Source: Leptasterias polaris (Eukaryota; Echinodermata; Asteroidea; Forcipulatida; Asteriidae). Taken from it: a DNA stretch of 64,000 bases. The translations under genes and the position numbers were made by a program. Where the stretch lies: positions 558,001-622,000 of the forward strand of contig JAZGTN010000054.1 in NCBI GenBank assembly GCA_037783415.1, read 5' to 3'. The notes beneath the pieces are model-generated. The model did not search any database, had not been told where the DNA came from, and saw only the letters and a program-made list of their open reading frames with translations. How positions within the stretch are numbered: position 1 is the stretch's first letter; each line of letters opens with the position of its first letter. This document shows positions 1 through 11,477 of the stretch, piece after piece.

Positions 1-619
1 CTTTGCTAGGGGCGACTTTGTAGTTGGTGACTTTGTACATGTGTTTTTTGAAATTGGCGACTTTGCTAGGGGGGCGAGTTGACTGGTTTCCGTGTCTGTT
101 GTTTATACACACTTAATAACACAATCACTGTAGAACACATCGGGTTAAATGATTGGAGCGTATCAGTAACTATTCACGGTAGGCATTATTTATTTTTATG
201 AGGCAAAACACACATCTTAAAAAATTATTATAATAATGAATTTTAAGATAAGTTTACTTTATTTCTTTAGTTACTAAATTAATGAAGGAGTTAACACCCA
301 CAAAACACACCCACAGATGTCTCAAGCGCAAGCATTCAGTACATTTACAGTAACTAAAATTAGTACTACCCTTAGATAAAATGGACTCGTCTTCATGATC
401 GTCGCTACAGCAACCGTAATGTACACTGCGTTCGTACATGAATAAATGAATATGAACCGCCGGCGGGTTTCACAAGTCGTTAATGACGAAGAGTCGGCAG
501 CCAGCAACTTCGCGCGAGAGCAGTGATCTCGCGAGAACATTTTTTATTAGGCTACAGCACTACACGCGACTCCACTCACCGCGACCATCATTAACGACTT
601 GTCAACAAGTCTACGGCAC
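1..619. other. Flank with no recognised gene
   Basis: I see no convincing gene here. The first 80 bases carry an imperfect repeat built on GGCGACTTTG and GACTTTG. Around positions 455-600 there is a GC-richer patch (TCGCGCGAGAGCAGTGATCT region) that weakly resembles 33655-33790. Both patches include an ACTTGTCNACAAGTCTAC motif, so they may be an old dispersed repeat. Short open frames on the minus strand lack family signatures and clear splice context. Confidence 0.4.
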
Positions 620-738
620 AGTCAGTCCTCGGGGATTTTACACCGGCGACTAATGTGATTAGACACCATCTTATATAGATGTTCAAAATTTGTAATTGCT
701 TTTACATTTAATTTGATATAATCTGTGTAATAATAGTA

Positions 739-744
739 TTTATT
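739..744 (-). terminator. Candidate poly(A) signal of DUF4773 gene I
   Basis: An AATAAA hexamer on the minus strand lies about 120 bases downstream of the predicted stop codon of gene I. The same hexamer at the same distance is present in copy II (13152-13157). No transcript evidence is available. Confidence 0.45.
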
Positions 745-862
745 TGCCATATATTCGTTATTTTGTCAACCTCATTGCAGGATCTCCGGCTCCTCTCATT
801 AGGTACTAGCTAGTATTATAATATAATTATTCGCTTCATATCAAGAGCAGTTCTCCTTTAAC

Positions 863-3800
863 TCAAAAACCTCTAACTGGCTTGTGTGGAATCTTCAGTG
901 TGTTCCTTCCTGAAAAGATAAAGGTGTAAAACAGAAAGTGGTCATTTAAAAACTTGTATGTATGACTGAACATTATTTTACCTGATTTTTATGACAACGC
1001 CTTATATCTGCCATATCCACAATCTTACCTTTGAATGGTATCTTGAAACATCCCAAGTCCACCGTTGCAACAGTCTTACTGAACACCTTGCCCTCTAGGC
1101 GGGCACAAGCTTGCATGTCCGCCAATGACACGGCAATGTTGTACAATTCAACACACAACTCAGCACCGAATTTGTTTTCGCCCAGTTTCACGCAGACCGG
1201 ATCTGGATTTTGGACTGTGGAGAGAAAGAACAAAACATACATTAAGTTGTAGGCGATCCGTCTAGGTCGAGTTGGTATCCACAGAATGAAAAAGCCAATT
1301 GTTGCTTAGGCTGTCTGAGGTGGCTTCTTCTATGGCTCAGAAGGCCCATCCTTTTTGGCCATAGACTACTTGGCAAAAGTTACACGGTGTTAGTCAAAGG
1401 AACATTTTGGGAAATGGGAAATTTAGAAACTTCTCATCATTCCAATCCAATAATCGCAACAAACTCTCACTCAGCAATTTATTTGATCGTTTTCTTTGAT
1501 AATATTTACTCACTTGATACCGTTTTGTCGAAGAGGACTTTTCCATCCACGGAGAGAGACAATTTCACACCAATCTGCGTGGACAGGAATGTTACGTTGA
1601 CACAAGCTGTACAATTGGGAAAATTAATAATCAAATGTTTATAATTAAACAAACTTGCGCATACTTTGTTGTTGTTTGTTGGTAGGCACTTTGTGTATAT
1701 TTTATCAACGCACTTTTGCCTATACTCAATCATTGTTTCAATCTTGACTTAATTATCCCTTCTCGATATCCAAATCCACTTTTCAAAGGCCTACCTTGGG
1801 AATCGATGCCCACTTCCTTGATCTCAATATGCTGGCAACATCCACATGTCTTTTCTGAACATGCACAAGAAGAAGCGTCATTCAACTGCATGCTTTCTAA
1901 CAAGTTTGTCCAATCCATGGCCAGTGGATGGCCTGCTCCCAGCAAACCTGATGCTGCATTAAATATGGACAAAATAAGGGTATCAAAATTATGAATGACT
2001 CCAAACCAAACATGTTGGCAGAGTGATCATATTCAATCGCACAACCAAGCAATGCTTAAGTTGTATAATTTTTGAGAATTTTGTAAAGGTTATATCTATA
2101 AAATTGTTTCATGCATGTTGAAACGCTAATACTTGATTTGTGCATACTTTTAGACTGTGCTGCAAGTCTCGCGCGTATCCGAACGAGAAAACACGTCAAA
2201 CGAAGAACATTTTTGGCCATAGACTATACTTGGCAAAAGTCACCCCACGGTGTTAGTCAAAGGAACATTTTGGGAAATGGGAAATTTAGAAACTTCTCAT
2301 CATTCCAATCCAATAATCGCAACAAACTCTCACTCAGCAATTTATTTGATCGTTTTCTTTGATAATATTAATACTCACTTGACACCGTTTTGTCGAAGAG
2401 GACTTTTCCATCCACGGAGAGAGCCAATTTCACACCAATCTGCGTGGACAGGAATGTTACGTTGACACAAGCTGTACAATTGGGGAAATAACCAAATGTT
2501 AAATTAAACAAACTTGCATATACTTTGTTGTTGTTTGTAAATTGATAGGCACTTTGCTTATAGTTTATCAACGCACTTTTTCCTATACTCAATCAATGTT
2601 TCAATCTTGACTTAATCCCAAATCCACTTTTTATAGGCCTACCTTGGGAATTGATGCCCACTTCCTTGATCTCAATATGCTGGCAACATCCACATGTCTT
2701 TTCTGAACATGCACAAGAAGAAGCGTCATTCAACTGCATGCTTTTTAACAAGTTTGTCCAATCCATGGCCAGTGGATGGCCTGCTCCCAGCAAACCTGAT
2801 GCTGCATTTCAAAACAGGAACGGAATAAAATTAATGTGTAATTTTGACTATAACAAATAATATATGTTCAGGGACAGCAAGGTTTTAAAAAAGTCATAAC
2901 TACGGCAGTGCAATCACATCCAATTGACAGAACCAGGCAATTTGTTTTTTCCAGCAACTTTTTACACTCCTGTAAAACCGCCGGGTAGGAATTGACTCGG
3001 ATCTGGGTCCCATTGGGCTTATGACTCGTTTCTAGGTCAGTGTGACCCGGATAAAGAAATTGATCAAAATTACCCAGAAATGGGTCATAATGACGCAGAT
3101 TTCGAGTTAAATCCTATTTGTTTTAACCACTTTCAGGGTCATCCTGGCCCACAAATTGGTTCTGGCCCGCTGGGAACCTGGCATCCAGGTCAGTTCTAAC
3201 CCACCAATGGTTCTAGCCCATTGGGACCTGGAATCCAGGTCAGTTCTAACCCACCAATGGTTCTGGCCCGCTGGGACCTGGAATCCAGGTCAGTTCTAAC
3301 CAGGGAGTTTAAGAGTCTATTTCAATGATCTGATAAAATGGTTTAGTGGATGTTGAAGCATTAATACTTGGTTTGAGCCATATTTTGTTTCCTATTCCTT
3401 GCTTGTAAGACAAATTAAAATATTATATGAAGATGGTTAGGCCCTAAGTGTTACGTTTTAACTAACTGAGTGATAGACCTATCATGATCTTTTAATTTCA
3501 CGAAATCTTATTAATTTTTAAAGTGTGGTTGCCTATACAAGATCTTACCTTTGAATGGTATCCTGAAACATACCAAGTTCACCGTTACAATAGTTACACC
3601 AAACACATTGACCTCTAGAGGAACACAAATTTCCACGTCCTCCGACGACACGGTAACGTGCAATCCAACACACAACCCGGCACTAAATTCGTTTACGCCA
3701 ACATCCACGCAGACCGAAGCTTGAAATTGCGTGTCCACCAATGACACGGTAAAGTTGTGCAATTGAACACACAACTTGTCACCAAATTCGTTTTCGCCAA

Positions 3801-6800
3801 GCTTCATGCACACCGGATCTTGATGTTTGACTGTAGTGAAAAACACATTTTAAATAGTAGTATTAGTTCGATCCCTCTATGGTCGAGTTGGTCAAAATAG
3901 AATGGAAAAGCCAATTGTCAAACTGTCTGAGGTGGCTTCTTCGATCGCTCAGAAGACCCATCCTTGAGCTACAAACTACTTGGCAAAATTCACAGGGCGG
4001 CAGTAAAGGATCAAGGAAGTTCATTTGGGGAAATGGGAAAATTTGCAACACCTCATCATTCCAATCCAATAATCCAATAACAAAGAAAAGAACCCCACAA
4101 CACCAAGAACCCAGCTGTTTTAAAATAATGTTTTTAAAACTCTTGTCTTTATACTGTTATGGTGTTTATGCAATTTAAATTGTATAACGAGGATTGTAAG
4201 CAATTGTGGGTTTTTACATTTCCATTGTGTGCTTTTACTCTATGGTATATAATTAATTAACTATTTGTTAACTGATTTTCTGGTTTACTGTATATATTGT
4301 TGTGATTTCCTGTACAGCCCTTTGAGTTTTTATGTAAGGCGCTATATGAAGAATAAATTATTATTATTATAATTATTATTAATCGCTAACTTGCTCGTGA
4401 TTCTTTTTCTTTGATAATATAAATACTCACTTGACACCGTTTTGTCGGAGAGGACTTTTCCACCCAGAGAGAGAGTCAACTTCACACCATTCTGCGTGGA
4501 TAGGAATGTTACGTTTACACAAGCTGTACAAAAAGGGGGGGAATAAAATCTAAATAACTTTCCGAATTTTTGTTTCGCACTTTTGCCTATATACTTTACT
4601 AGTGATTCAATAAAGAAAAGTAATTTTATCATAAAATCTTTTTAGAAGCGGTCTGGGCTAAGTAAAGCATAGGCCTATTATACTATATGCAGCGGCGACA
4701 TTATTATTTTTCAAACAGTAGGCCAGCTATCATGTCAAAATTTATTAAAAAAATTGAATCGGTGTTTTAAAAAAACACCCCGCTCGATATCCAAATCCAC
4801 TTTTCAAAGGCCTACCTTGGGATTCGATGTCCGATTCCTTGATCTCAATATGCTGGCAACATCCACATGTCTTTTCTGAACATGCACAAGAAAAAGCGTC
4901 ATTCAGCTGCATGTTTTTTAACAAGTTTGTCCAATCCATAGCCAGTGGATGGCCTGCTCCCAGCAAACCTGATGCTGCATTAAATATGGACAAAATAAGG
5001 GTCTTATAATGACTCCAAACCAAAGATGTTGGCAGTGTGAGCATATCCAACCACACAACCAAGCAATGGTTAGTTTGCATCAACGTTTGTCTATGTAAAA
5101 ATTATGTACAAATTATATCTGATAAAATGGTTTAAAGGGTGTGTACAACATTGGTAATTGCCAAAGAACTGTTTCCAAACTTGATGTGACCCAACATATA
5201 CATAAAATAACAAACCTGTGAAAGTTTAAGCTAAATCGGTCTTCGGGGTCATGAGAAAACAGTGAAAAAACCTTATGTGTTTTAACTTCTTTTCAAACAT
5301 TGGAATTTATCCTGCAGGATAAAGACTATTATTTTACTCATTTCCTAAAAACTATGGCATTTCAAACAAAACTATTTCAAGGGAAGTTTTCCACCATGAC
5401 CATCTTTATACCATAAGTTATGTGCAAATCTGTGAACATTTATATTTTCGTTCTTACCAATTTTGTACACACCCTTTAATGCATTATGTTGAATCGCTAA
5501 TACTTGAGTACCTTAATTTGCATTCATATTATCCCTAACTTGTAAGAACTATAAAATGAACGTGCTTAGGCCCTAACTCTCAATTGAGATCGTGATCATT
5601 TCAATGCTACGAAATCTTATTAGTTTTTCAAGTGTGGTATCCACTCTACCTTTGAATGGTATCTTGAAACATCCCAAGTCCACCGTTGCAACAGTCTCAC
5701 TGAACACCTTGCCCTCTAGGCGGGCACAAGCTTGCATGTCCGCCAATGACACGGCAATGTTGTACAATTCAACACACAACTCAGCACCGAATTTGTTTTC
5801 GCCCAGTTTCACGCAGACCGGATCTGGATTTTTGACTGTGGAGAGAAAGAACAAAACATACATTAAGTTGTAGGCGATCCATCTAGGTCGAGTTGGTATC
5901 CACAGAATGAAAAAGCCAATTGTTGCTTATAGGCTGTCTGAGGTGGCTTCTTCTGTGGCTCAGAAGGCCCATCCTTTTTGGCCATAGACTACTTGGCAAA
6001 AGTCACCCCACGGTGTTAGTCAAAGGAACATTTTAGGAAATGGGAAATTTAGAAACTTCTCATCATTCAAATCCAATAATCGCACCAAACTCTCACTCAG
6101 CAACTTATTTGATCGTTTTCTTTAATATTTTACTCACTTGATACCGTTTTGTCGAAGAGGACTTTTCCATCCACGGAGAGAGCCAATTTCACACCGATCT
6201 GCGTGGACAGGAATGTTACGTTGACGCAAGCTGTACAATTGGGAAAATTAATAATCAAATGTTTATAATTAAACAAACTTGCGCATACTTTGTTGTTGTT
6301 TGTTGGTAGGCACTTTGTGTATATTTTATCAACGCACTTTTGCCTATACTCAATCATTGTTTCAATCTTGACTTAATTATCCCCTCTTGATATCCAAATA
6401 CACTTTTCAAAGGCCTACCTTGGGAATCGATGCCCACTTCCTTGATCTCAATATGCTGGCAACATCCACATGTCTTTTCTGAACATGCACAAGAAGAAAC
6501 GTCATTCAACTGCATGCTTTTCAACAAGTTCTCCAAGTCCAGGGTACTGTCGGAATCCAGGGGCCCTATGTTCACGGAAATATAAACAGGAGAGCATGCA
6601 ATTACAATGACCTGATTTGTTAAATGTTGGCCGATACCATGTTTGAAGGATGATCCAGACCATGATAATATTGAATTTCCCACAATCTGATCTTACTTCC
6701 TCTCCTTGCTGTTTCGCTTTGATTTTTTATTCACAGAACTAATATCATAACCAATAACGGAAGAGGCCAGCATGGAGGCACCCATACCGGTACTTAATTT

Positions 6801-8704
6801 AGATCCACACGCATGCGCATCAACTTTCTTTGGGCACAAGTACCTACAGCTAATAGTAATAGTGGCCCAAAATTTTCCCCCAAAGTTCCGAAATTTGACT
6901 TCTGAATGTTATGTCTGCGACTTTCTCCCCGAGTCGAAAATTTGACAGCAACAATCATGTTTCTCCCAAGTCACAGATTATTTTGTTCAGCAAATTTTAT
7001 ATTAATTTGCGATTTAACCCAACGGCAATAAAGGGACACAAAAGACTTATCTATTGACGTCTAATAATAATATTCATGCGAACAAATTTCGTGACTTATA
7101 CCCACAACATTGTCTAGAGTCCAACTTCCTCTGGGCCATCGGCTGAAGTCCCATACATGAAATTGATTATCAATGTTCGCGACTATGTGAAAAAGCGTGA
7201 AATCATTCATAGTGAAATTTTCCATCATTTCGGTTCTGTGTGTACCTCCAGGTCCATTTGCACACACTCCGCCACTTCGGACTTCATTGAGTCATAGAGC
7301 CAGTGTTGTAGTCGAGTCACCTGTGTCGAGTGCGAGTCCGAGTCTCAAGTCACTTGGGTCGAGTCCGAGTCCGAGTCCCGAGTCACTTGGTCCGAGGGGG
7401 AGTCCGGGTCACGAGTCACTTGGTCCGAGTCCGAGTCCGAGTCACGAGTCACTTGTTTTTTTTTTTATTGCGAACCAAATGTCGTAAAATAAGAATTGGA
7501 AATGCAAAATAAAACACATTTATTTTAAACAAAGTTCTGTTAAAGTTGGTATAACCAAAATAAAACAATACGGGGCGGAACGGCAGATGCCATGATTAAA
7601 AAAAATTTGTACTACTTTTTACTAGTGACGTGCCAAACTTGACGTCGTGTTTGTGTGTCGACCATGTGTAGAAACTGGTGCAAACAACACACAGCCATCA
7701 CAGTGCAATATGCAGGCTGTGTTTTACAGGTACCAGACATGCCATTTCCCTGGCATCAAGCAGTGGCTATGGTGTTAACGTTGACAGAATACCAGCATAA
7801 TACTGCTGGTGTCGTGCATCCCAGTGTTAATATGCGTACTGAACATACGAATCGAACATACACGCGCTGTACTTAGATGGCCATCTACACAATAATCATG
7901 AACACTATTACTTGCAACACCATACGACAGTACTTATTTATTGTGCTAGACGTTAACTCTATGACATGTGCACACCGGGAATGACGATCGGATCGTCGGA
8001 ATTGTTTTTAATATTTAAAAAAGGTATTGTTTGTAAAAAAAATACGTGACACGAGTCACGACTCCTCGGGGACAAGTCCGAGTCATGATAGTCGAGTCCG
8101 AGTCCGAGTCCGAGTCTTTTGCAGACGTGACTCGAATCAAGTCCGAGTCACCGAAATTGTGACTCGAGACGGACTCGAGTCCGAGTCCTGGACTCGAGTC
8201 ATACAACACTGCATAGAGCTATGTTAGAATCATACACGACCACTAATTCACTTGTATTACATTAAGACATTCGCACAGAGCACATATAGGGACAGGTAAA
8301 GAAACAAATTAACAGGTAACCAAATAAAAACAAATTAAAGTACAAGGTAAATTATAGTTCCCCATATTTGAAAGAAATAATATTACAAAGGATTACAATA
8401 ATTTTTTCTAAGGGAACGGAGTATAGGTACTAGGAGTTTTAATTAATTGATTTTTACCTGTCAAGTTTTGTTCTTTGCTTACCCTTTTAGGGGCTCCATA
8501 CCTTCGGAAACACAAGGATGTTATTATTTTTACATAAACCTGCATTTATTTAGGAAACAAAGAAAGTTTACCATTCTGATGCATCAACCAAACTGCCGAA
8601 TTATCTTTCGGAATCTGCAGTGCCGGCAGTGCAGATACGTCAGTTACGCACTGCACGCAAAACACAACGGCCAATATTGTCACCATCGGTACCAACGACA
8701 TCAT
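863..8704 (-). CDS. Secreted multi-DUF4773 protein, gene I (14 exons predicted)
   Basis: Predicted secreted, cysteine-rich protein of unknown function made of four tandem DUF4773-like modules. Exons in order: leader 8704-8572; module A 6565-6419, 6230-6138, 5835-5650; module B 4974-4816, 4523-4431, 3830-3549; module C 2801-2643, 2471-2379; module D 1953-1795, 1606-1514, 1214-1029; last exon 909-863 with TGA. All borders are GT-AG and phase 1; the total is 1830 bp, 609 aa. Residues 1-44 hold the signal peptide (MMSLVPMVTILAVVF, then a VSA cleavage-like site). A module has CxC-x4-CxCC, then ACVNVT (an N-glycosylation sequon), PDPVC, and three more Cys. Module B's third exon is 96 bp longer than usual; module C lacks its third exon. 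The start is the first real ATG after the TATA box; frame-open sequence further upstream has only non-ATG starts. The units could instead be separate transcripts, but internal first exons begin at splice acceptors and no second leader exon is seen. Confidence 0.75.
3149..3305. repeat. 50-bp minisatellite, about 3 copies
   Basis: A unit of about 50 bp (CCCACCAATGGTTCTGGCCC, then CTGGGACCTGGAATCCAGGT) repeats about three times. It lies between module B and module C of DUF4773 gene I. No counterpart is visible in copy II of the segmental duplication. Confidence 0.75.
4074..4380 (+). mobile_element. 5'-truncated LINE 3' end
   Basis: This AT-rich segment interrupts the module B intron between its second and third exons. 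It ends in GGCGCTATATGAAGAATAAA followed by a TTA-type microsatellite. The GCGCTATAT-plus-(ATT)n ending matches the 3' tail of the LINE at 23089-27085 in style but not base for base, so it is probably a related CR1/L2-like family. Other modules of the array lack it, so it is a later insertion. Confidence 0.6.
5132..5479. mobile_element. MITE with 26-bp terminal inverted repeats, copy 1
   Basis: The ends TTAAAGGGTGTGTACAA... and ...TTGTACACACCCTTTAA form an inverted repeat of about 26 bp with one mismatch. The interior is noncoding and matches 34500-34853 and 48140-48482. The junctions are compatible with a TTAA (piggyBac-like) or TA target site; the sequence does not decide between them. It lies between modules A and B of DUF4773 gene I. 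Confidence 0.75.
7301..8211. mobile_element. Non-autonomous hAT element with GAGTCC subterminal arrays
   Basis: The 911-bp element has inverted ends (CAGTGTTGTA on the left, TACAACACTG on the right) and is flanked by a perfect 8-bp target duplication CATAGAGC (7293-7300 and 8212-8219), the hAT signature. Both subterminal regions are arrays of GAGTCC/GAGTCAC hexamers. No transposase is encoded; a 73-codon open frame at 7655 has no family signature. Copy II of the segmental duplication has the matching empty site near 22062-22069. It sits in the first intron of DUF4773 gene I. Confidence 0.85.
8572..8704 (-). other. Leader exon (signal peptide) of DUF4773 gene I
   Basis: This 133-bp exon starts with tandem ATG ATG and encodes a hydrophobic signal peptide (LVPMVTILAVVFCV) followed by about 20 polar residues. 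It ends CAGAATG before a GTAAAC donor, phase 1. It is identical to 22416-22548. Only two leader exons exist in the window, one per four-module array, which is the main argument that each array is one gene. Confidence 0.8.
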
Positions 8705-8798
8705 GCTTGAATCACCGACACTGGACTTTGTTTCTTTTAGATTCAACTGCTTTCAATTCTGGTCACTCTAATTAGATCGAAGTCAGCTCATGGAGCCG

Positions 8799-8829
8799 TA
8801 TTTATAATACTTCTGGGTTGTTTACGTCA
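8799..8829 (-). promoter_or_regulatory. TATA box and CRE-like site, DUF4773 gene I
   Basis: On the minus strand a TATAAATA box (8799-8806) lies about 95 bases upstream of the leader ATG, and a TGACGTAA CRE/ATF-like site (8822-8829) lies just upstream of it. The same arrangement occurs in copy II. A focused, possibly cAMP- or stress-responsive promoter is an inference. Confidence 0.55.
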
Positions 8830-9727
8830 TGGGAACTTTTACGAAGAACTGGAAATCCTAGTACTCGGTTTCGTTATCGCGCCCTTCTAAACAAGGAAGT
8901 GTTCCAGAAACATGAGAAACTTTGGTACTAGTTTCCCGATCCAGGCCTCGCGCAGGATCTTCACAATTGTTAGTTTTGTGTCCACTCTTATTTGTGCGCT
9001 TATGATCAACATGTTTTAATGTCTTGTAATTAAACATTAATTTTTAGGCATTTAATACATAATACCAAGTGCAAATCAGAAGTCCTAACGCACACCAAAC
9101 TGTTGGTTATTTACAGAGAAAAGCAGATAAAACGTGACCGTGTACCAGATTCGTTTCACTTTACCTGGCTGCTTTGAACACGTAAAGCATATCCTGGTTC
9201 AGTCAACTTTAGTTGTCGAGTTAAATTACTTTCCTCATTACTGGCGAGGGCGGGGCACGTGCCCATTACCCCTTCCCCATCAATTGACGTCCGTACCCAC
9301 TAGTGCCCCTTCCCCAATCACACACACATTTGGAATCGGGAGTTTCTAAATAATAAAAAAATAACCAGAGTAAAATGTTACGTTTTATAAACTTTAATGT
9401 TATACTTTTAATGTTTACACACGGAAAACGCATTTGTTTTTACACTTTCAGAATGATCTTATAACACTAACCCTTAGTAAACTGCATAACAAGAGCGCTG
9501 AAAAGGGGCTTGTTTAAGATAAATACAAATGAGCTGCCGATCGCCTCATAGAAAAACATTGACTAATAGAAAAATCCAATCATTTACTGTTGTACATTGA
9601 GAACACAGCTCAGGAGAACGTTATTTTTGTGTTGTTTTTAAATTCTGGATGCATGCGTACCGATATCAAATGCGGTAGCAACTAGCCTGGTTCCGGTGGC
9701 ATGGTTATAGTTGCGGACTTGTGGTGT

Positions 9728-10478
9728 AAGCCTAGTACTAGTAGTTGCTTCACATTTTTGACGTTATTGGTGTGCTTACTGCTAGTTTTGTTGAGTAAAC
9801 GGTTATTTTAGCGAGCGACATTGCGATATTTAGGCTATTTTTAAGACCTATGTTCACAACTATTGTTTTCTTATGCTAAGCTATTGCAACCCCAGAACAC
9901 TGTCAAACCTACATGTACGAATAAACAGACATCTTTATTCAATTAATCAAATTTGAAAACTTATGTGTGTTTAAATTGTTATCTTTGTAAGTCATTGTAG
10001 ACCCACTGTTCTTGTATCCATCTCTCCTGCGCCAGGAGTGTCTTATGGACAGACATGGTGCATTACTAATGGGCATCACTATTAATATTATTATTGTCAT
10101 GATCGATTATCATTTTTAGGGTAACTATATCAGGTACCACTCCATTCATACTGTTGTTATTATAATTATATTATTTGTTTTCAAAACTAAAAAAGACATG
10201 TTGTATTACCATGTATTGATTAGTTTGGATTCACCAATCAGTGTATGAATGTATGAATAGAAATTAAACAAACAAACAAACCAACAAACAAACAACCCAA
10301 CAACCCAACAAACAAACAAACAAACAAACAAACTTATGAAGGTTTATTTTCCACACCCTTGGATAAAGTACGAGCGAAAAAATCTCAAATGAACGTCATG
10401 TATTTCAAAAATACTAAATTCTCTTATTAATTACATTAAATATGAAATAGGAAATGTTTCCAAGAAACGTCTTCCAGC
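9728..10478. other. Intergenic; possible LINE 3' remnant and (CAAA)n
   Basis: I see no gene. A stretch around 9990-10262 resembles a degraded LINE 3' end (repeated TGTATGAA just before an A-rich tail), and a (CAAA)n microsatellite occupies about 10265-10333. The left edge marks the end of segmental duplication copy I. Confidence 0.4.
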
Positions 10479-11348
10479 CAAGGGCGTCGATCGCTACTGA
10501 AAAGTAGGGGGGACGGGCGAGCAAGTCTTGACAAAATACATCTTACATTATTTGCACCCCACACCATTAGGCCTACTTTTACATTTAATTTCTGTGTTAC
10601 ACTTTTTGTTCCCTATTTTTTGTTTGACCAGGAGGCGAGTTACGGGGGTGATATTTAACAGTAACATCATCCGAAAATGGTGTTTGGGCCTGGGTTTCCC
10701 TTATGTAAAACCGAGATTCTACCAAATACAAACATGCTTCGGGAGTCCGGCGTTTATCGTGTGTCAGCTTGAAGTTCTTCGAAAAAACAAAATACTGCTT
10801 CTTCGACAAATCTTGTCATGACCCAAACTGCTCCTATTTATTTTAATGGATTTTACTACATTTTGTGCGTTGTGCGGTTGTAAAAAAATGTAACACATTT
10901 GCACGTGCGCGATGTGGAGGGATGTGTACCGTACATTATAGCATACACAAACGACGCATAACTTGAATGCTAACAAGGTATATGTAAGCGGGATTTTGGC
11001 GTTCATGTCTTGGACGAAACTTGTCGTCTAGCCTATTGTCTGTATTATAGAAACGGAAATAGACCCAAAATACCATTCTGCGCGTGGTCCATCAGAACAA
11101 AAGATGCAAATGAAGAAAACATTAATTTCACCGTTTGTTCGCTATACTTTTATTTGAACAAAAAATGTAATGAAATATTAAATCTAGAAAATGGTGTATA
11201 TTTTTATATGTTGTTGCATATTTCTAATGAACAGTCAATCAAAAAGTGGGGGGGACATCTGATATGCTGTCCCCCCCCCCCCAGTCTAAAAAGTGGGGGG
11301 GGGGGGGGGGGGACATGTCCCCCCCGTCCCCACCCATCGACGCCCTTG
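10479..11348. mobile_element. Non-autonomous hAT element, family CAAGGGCGTCGAT, copy 1
   Basis: The 870-bp element begins CAAGGGCGTCGAT and ends with the inverted ATCGACGCCCTTG. It is flanked by the 8-bp target duplication CTTCCAGC (10471-10478 and 11349-11356). The right part has long G and C runs forming a GGGGGGACATGTCCCCCC palindrome. It shares its interior with 43358-44008, which has its own distinct 8-bp duplication. There is no transposase coding sequence. Confidence 0.85.
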
Positions 11349-11477
11349 CTTCCAGCACGTCTTCCAGATAGATCATATAAATGTTGAATATCCTAATTTC
11401 TATCTACACTCACTTTATTTATTTTGTTTCCTTACATGTAGCTTTGATTCCCGTGTAAAAGATAGCAGTGGCATTAA

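Larger units (their letters stand above)
620..9727. repeat. Segmental duplication, copy I
   Basis: This block matches 13022-27567 in order and orientation. It starts near the shared GGGATTTTACACCGGCGA and ends near the shared GTTGCGGACTTGTGGTGT. It contains all of DUF4773 gene I plus about 0.9 kb of upstream flank. Differences from copy II are insertions and deletions: the hAT element at 7301-8211, the LINE 3' fragment at 4074-4380 and the 50-bp minisatellite at about 3149 occur only here, while the LINE at 23089-27085 is absent. Sequence identity in the leader-exon region is very high, so the duplication is recent or has been homogenised. Confidence 0.85.

Noticed and set aside
1387..1644. 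Plus-strand open frames (about 85 and 92 codons) repeated in every DUF4773 unit
   Set aside because: They recur only because the DNA unit is duplicated. They start at non-ATG codons or run antisense across the real exons and introns, and lack domain features.
4342..4632. Independent single-domain DUF4773 genes, one per unit
   Set aside because: Internal first exons begin at splice acceptors in phase 1 and no leader exon lies near them, so one multi-module gene per array fits better; transcripts could overturn this.
7655..7876. 73-codon ORF in the hAT element
   Set aside because: It is too short and does not resemble a hAT transposase or any known accessory protein.
11010..11387. 125-codon ORF ending in Gly/Pro-rich sequence
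   Set aside because: The Gly and Pro runs are translations of G/C homopolymers at the end of a hAT MITE.
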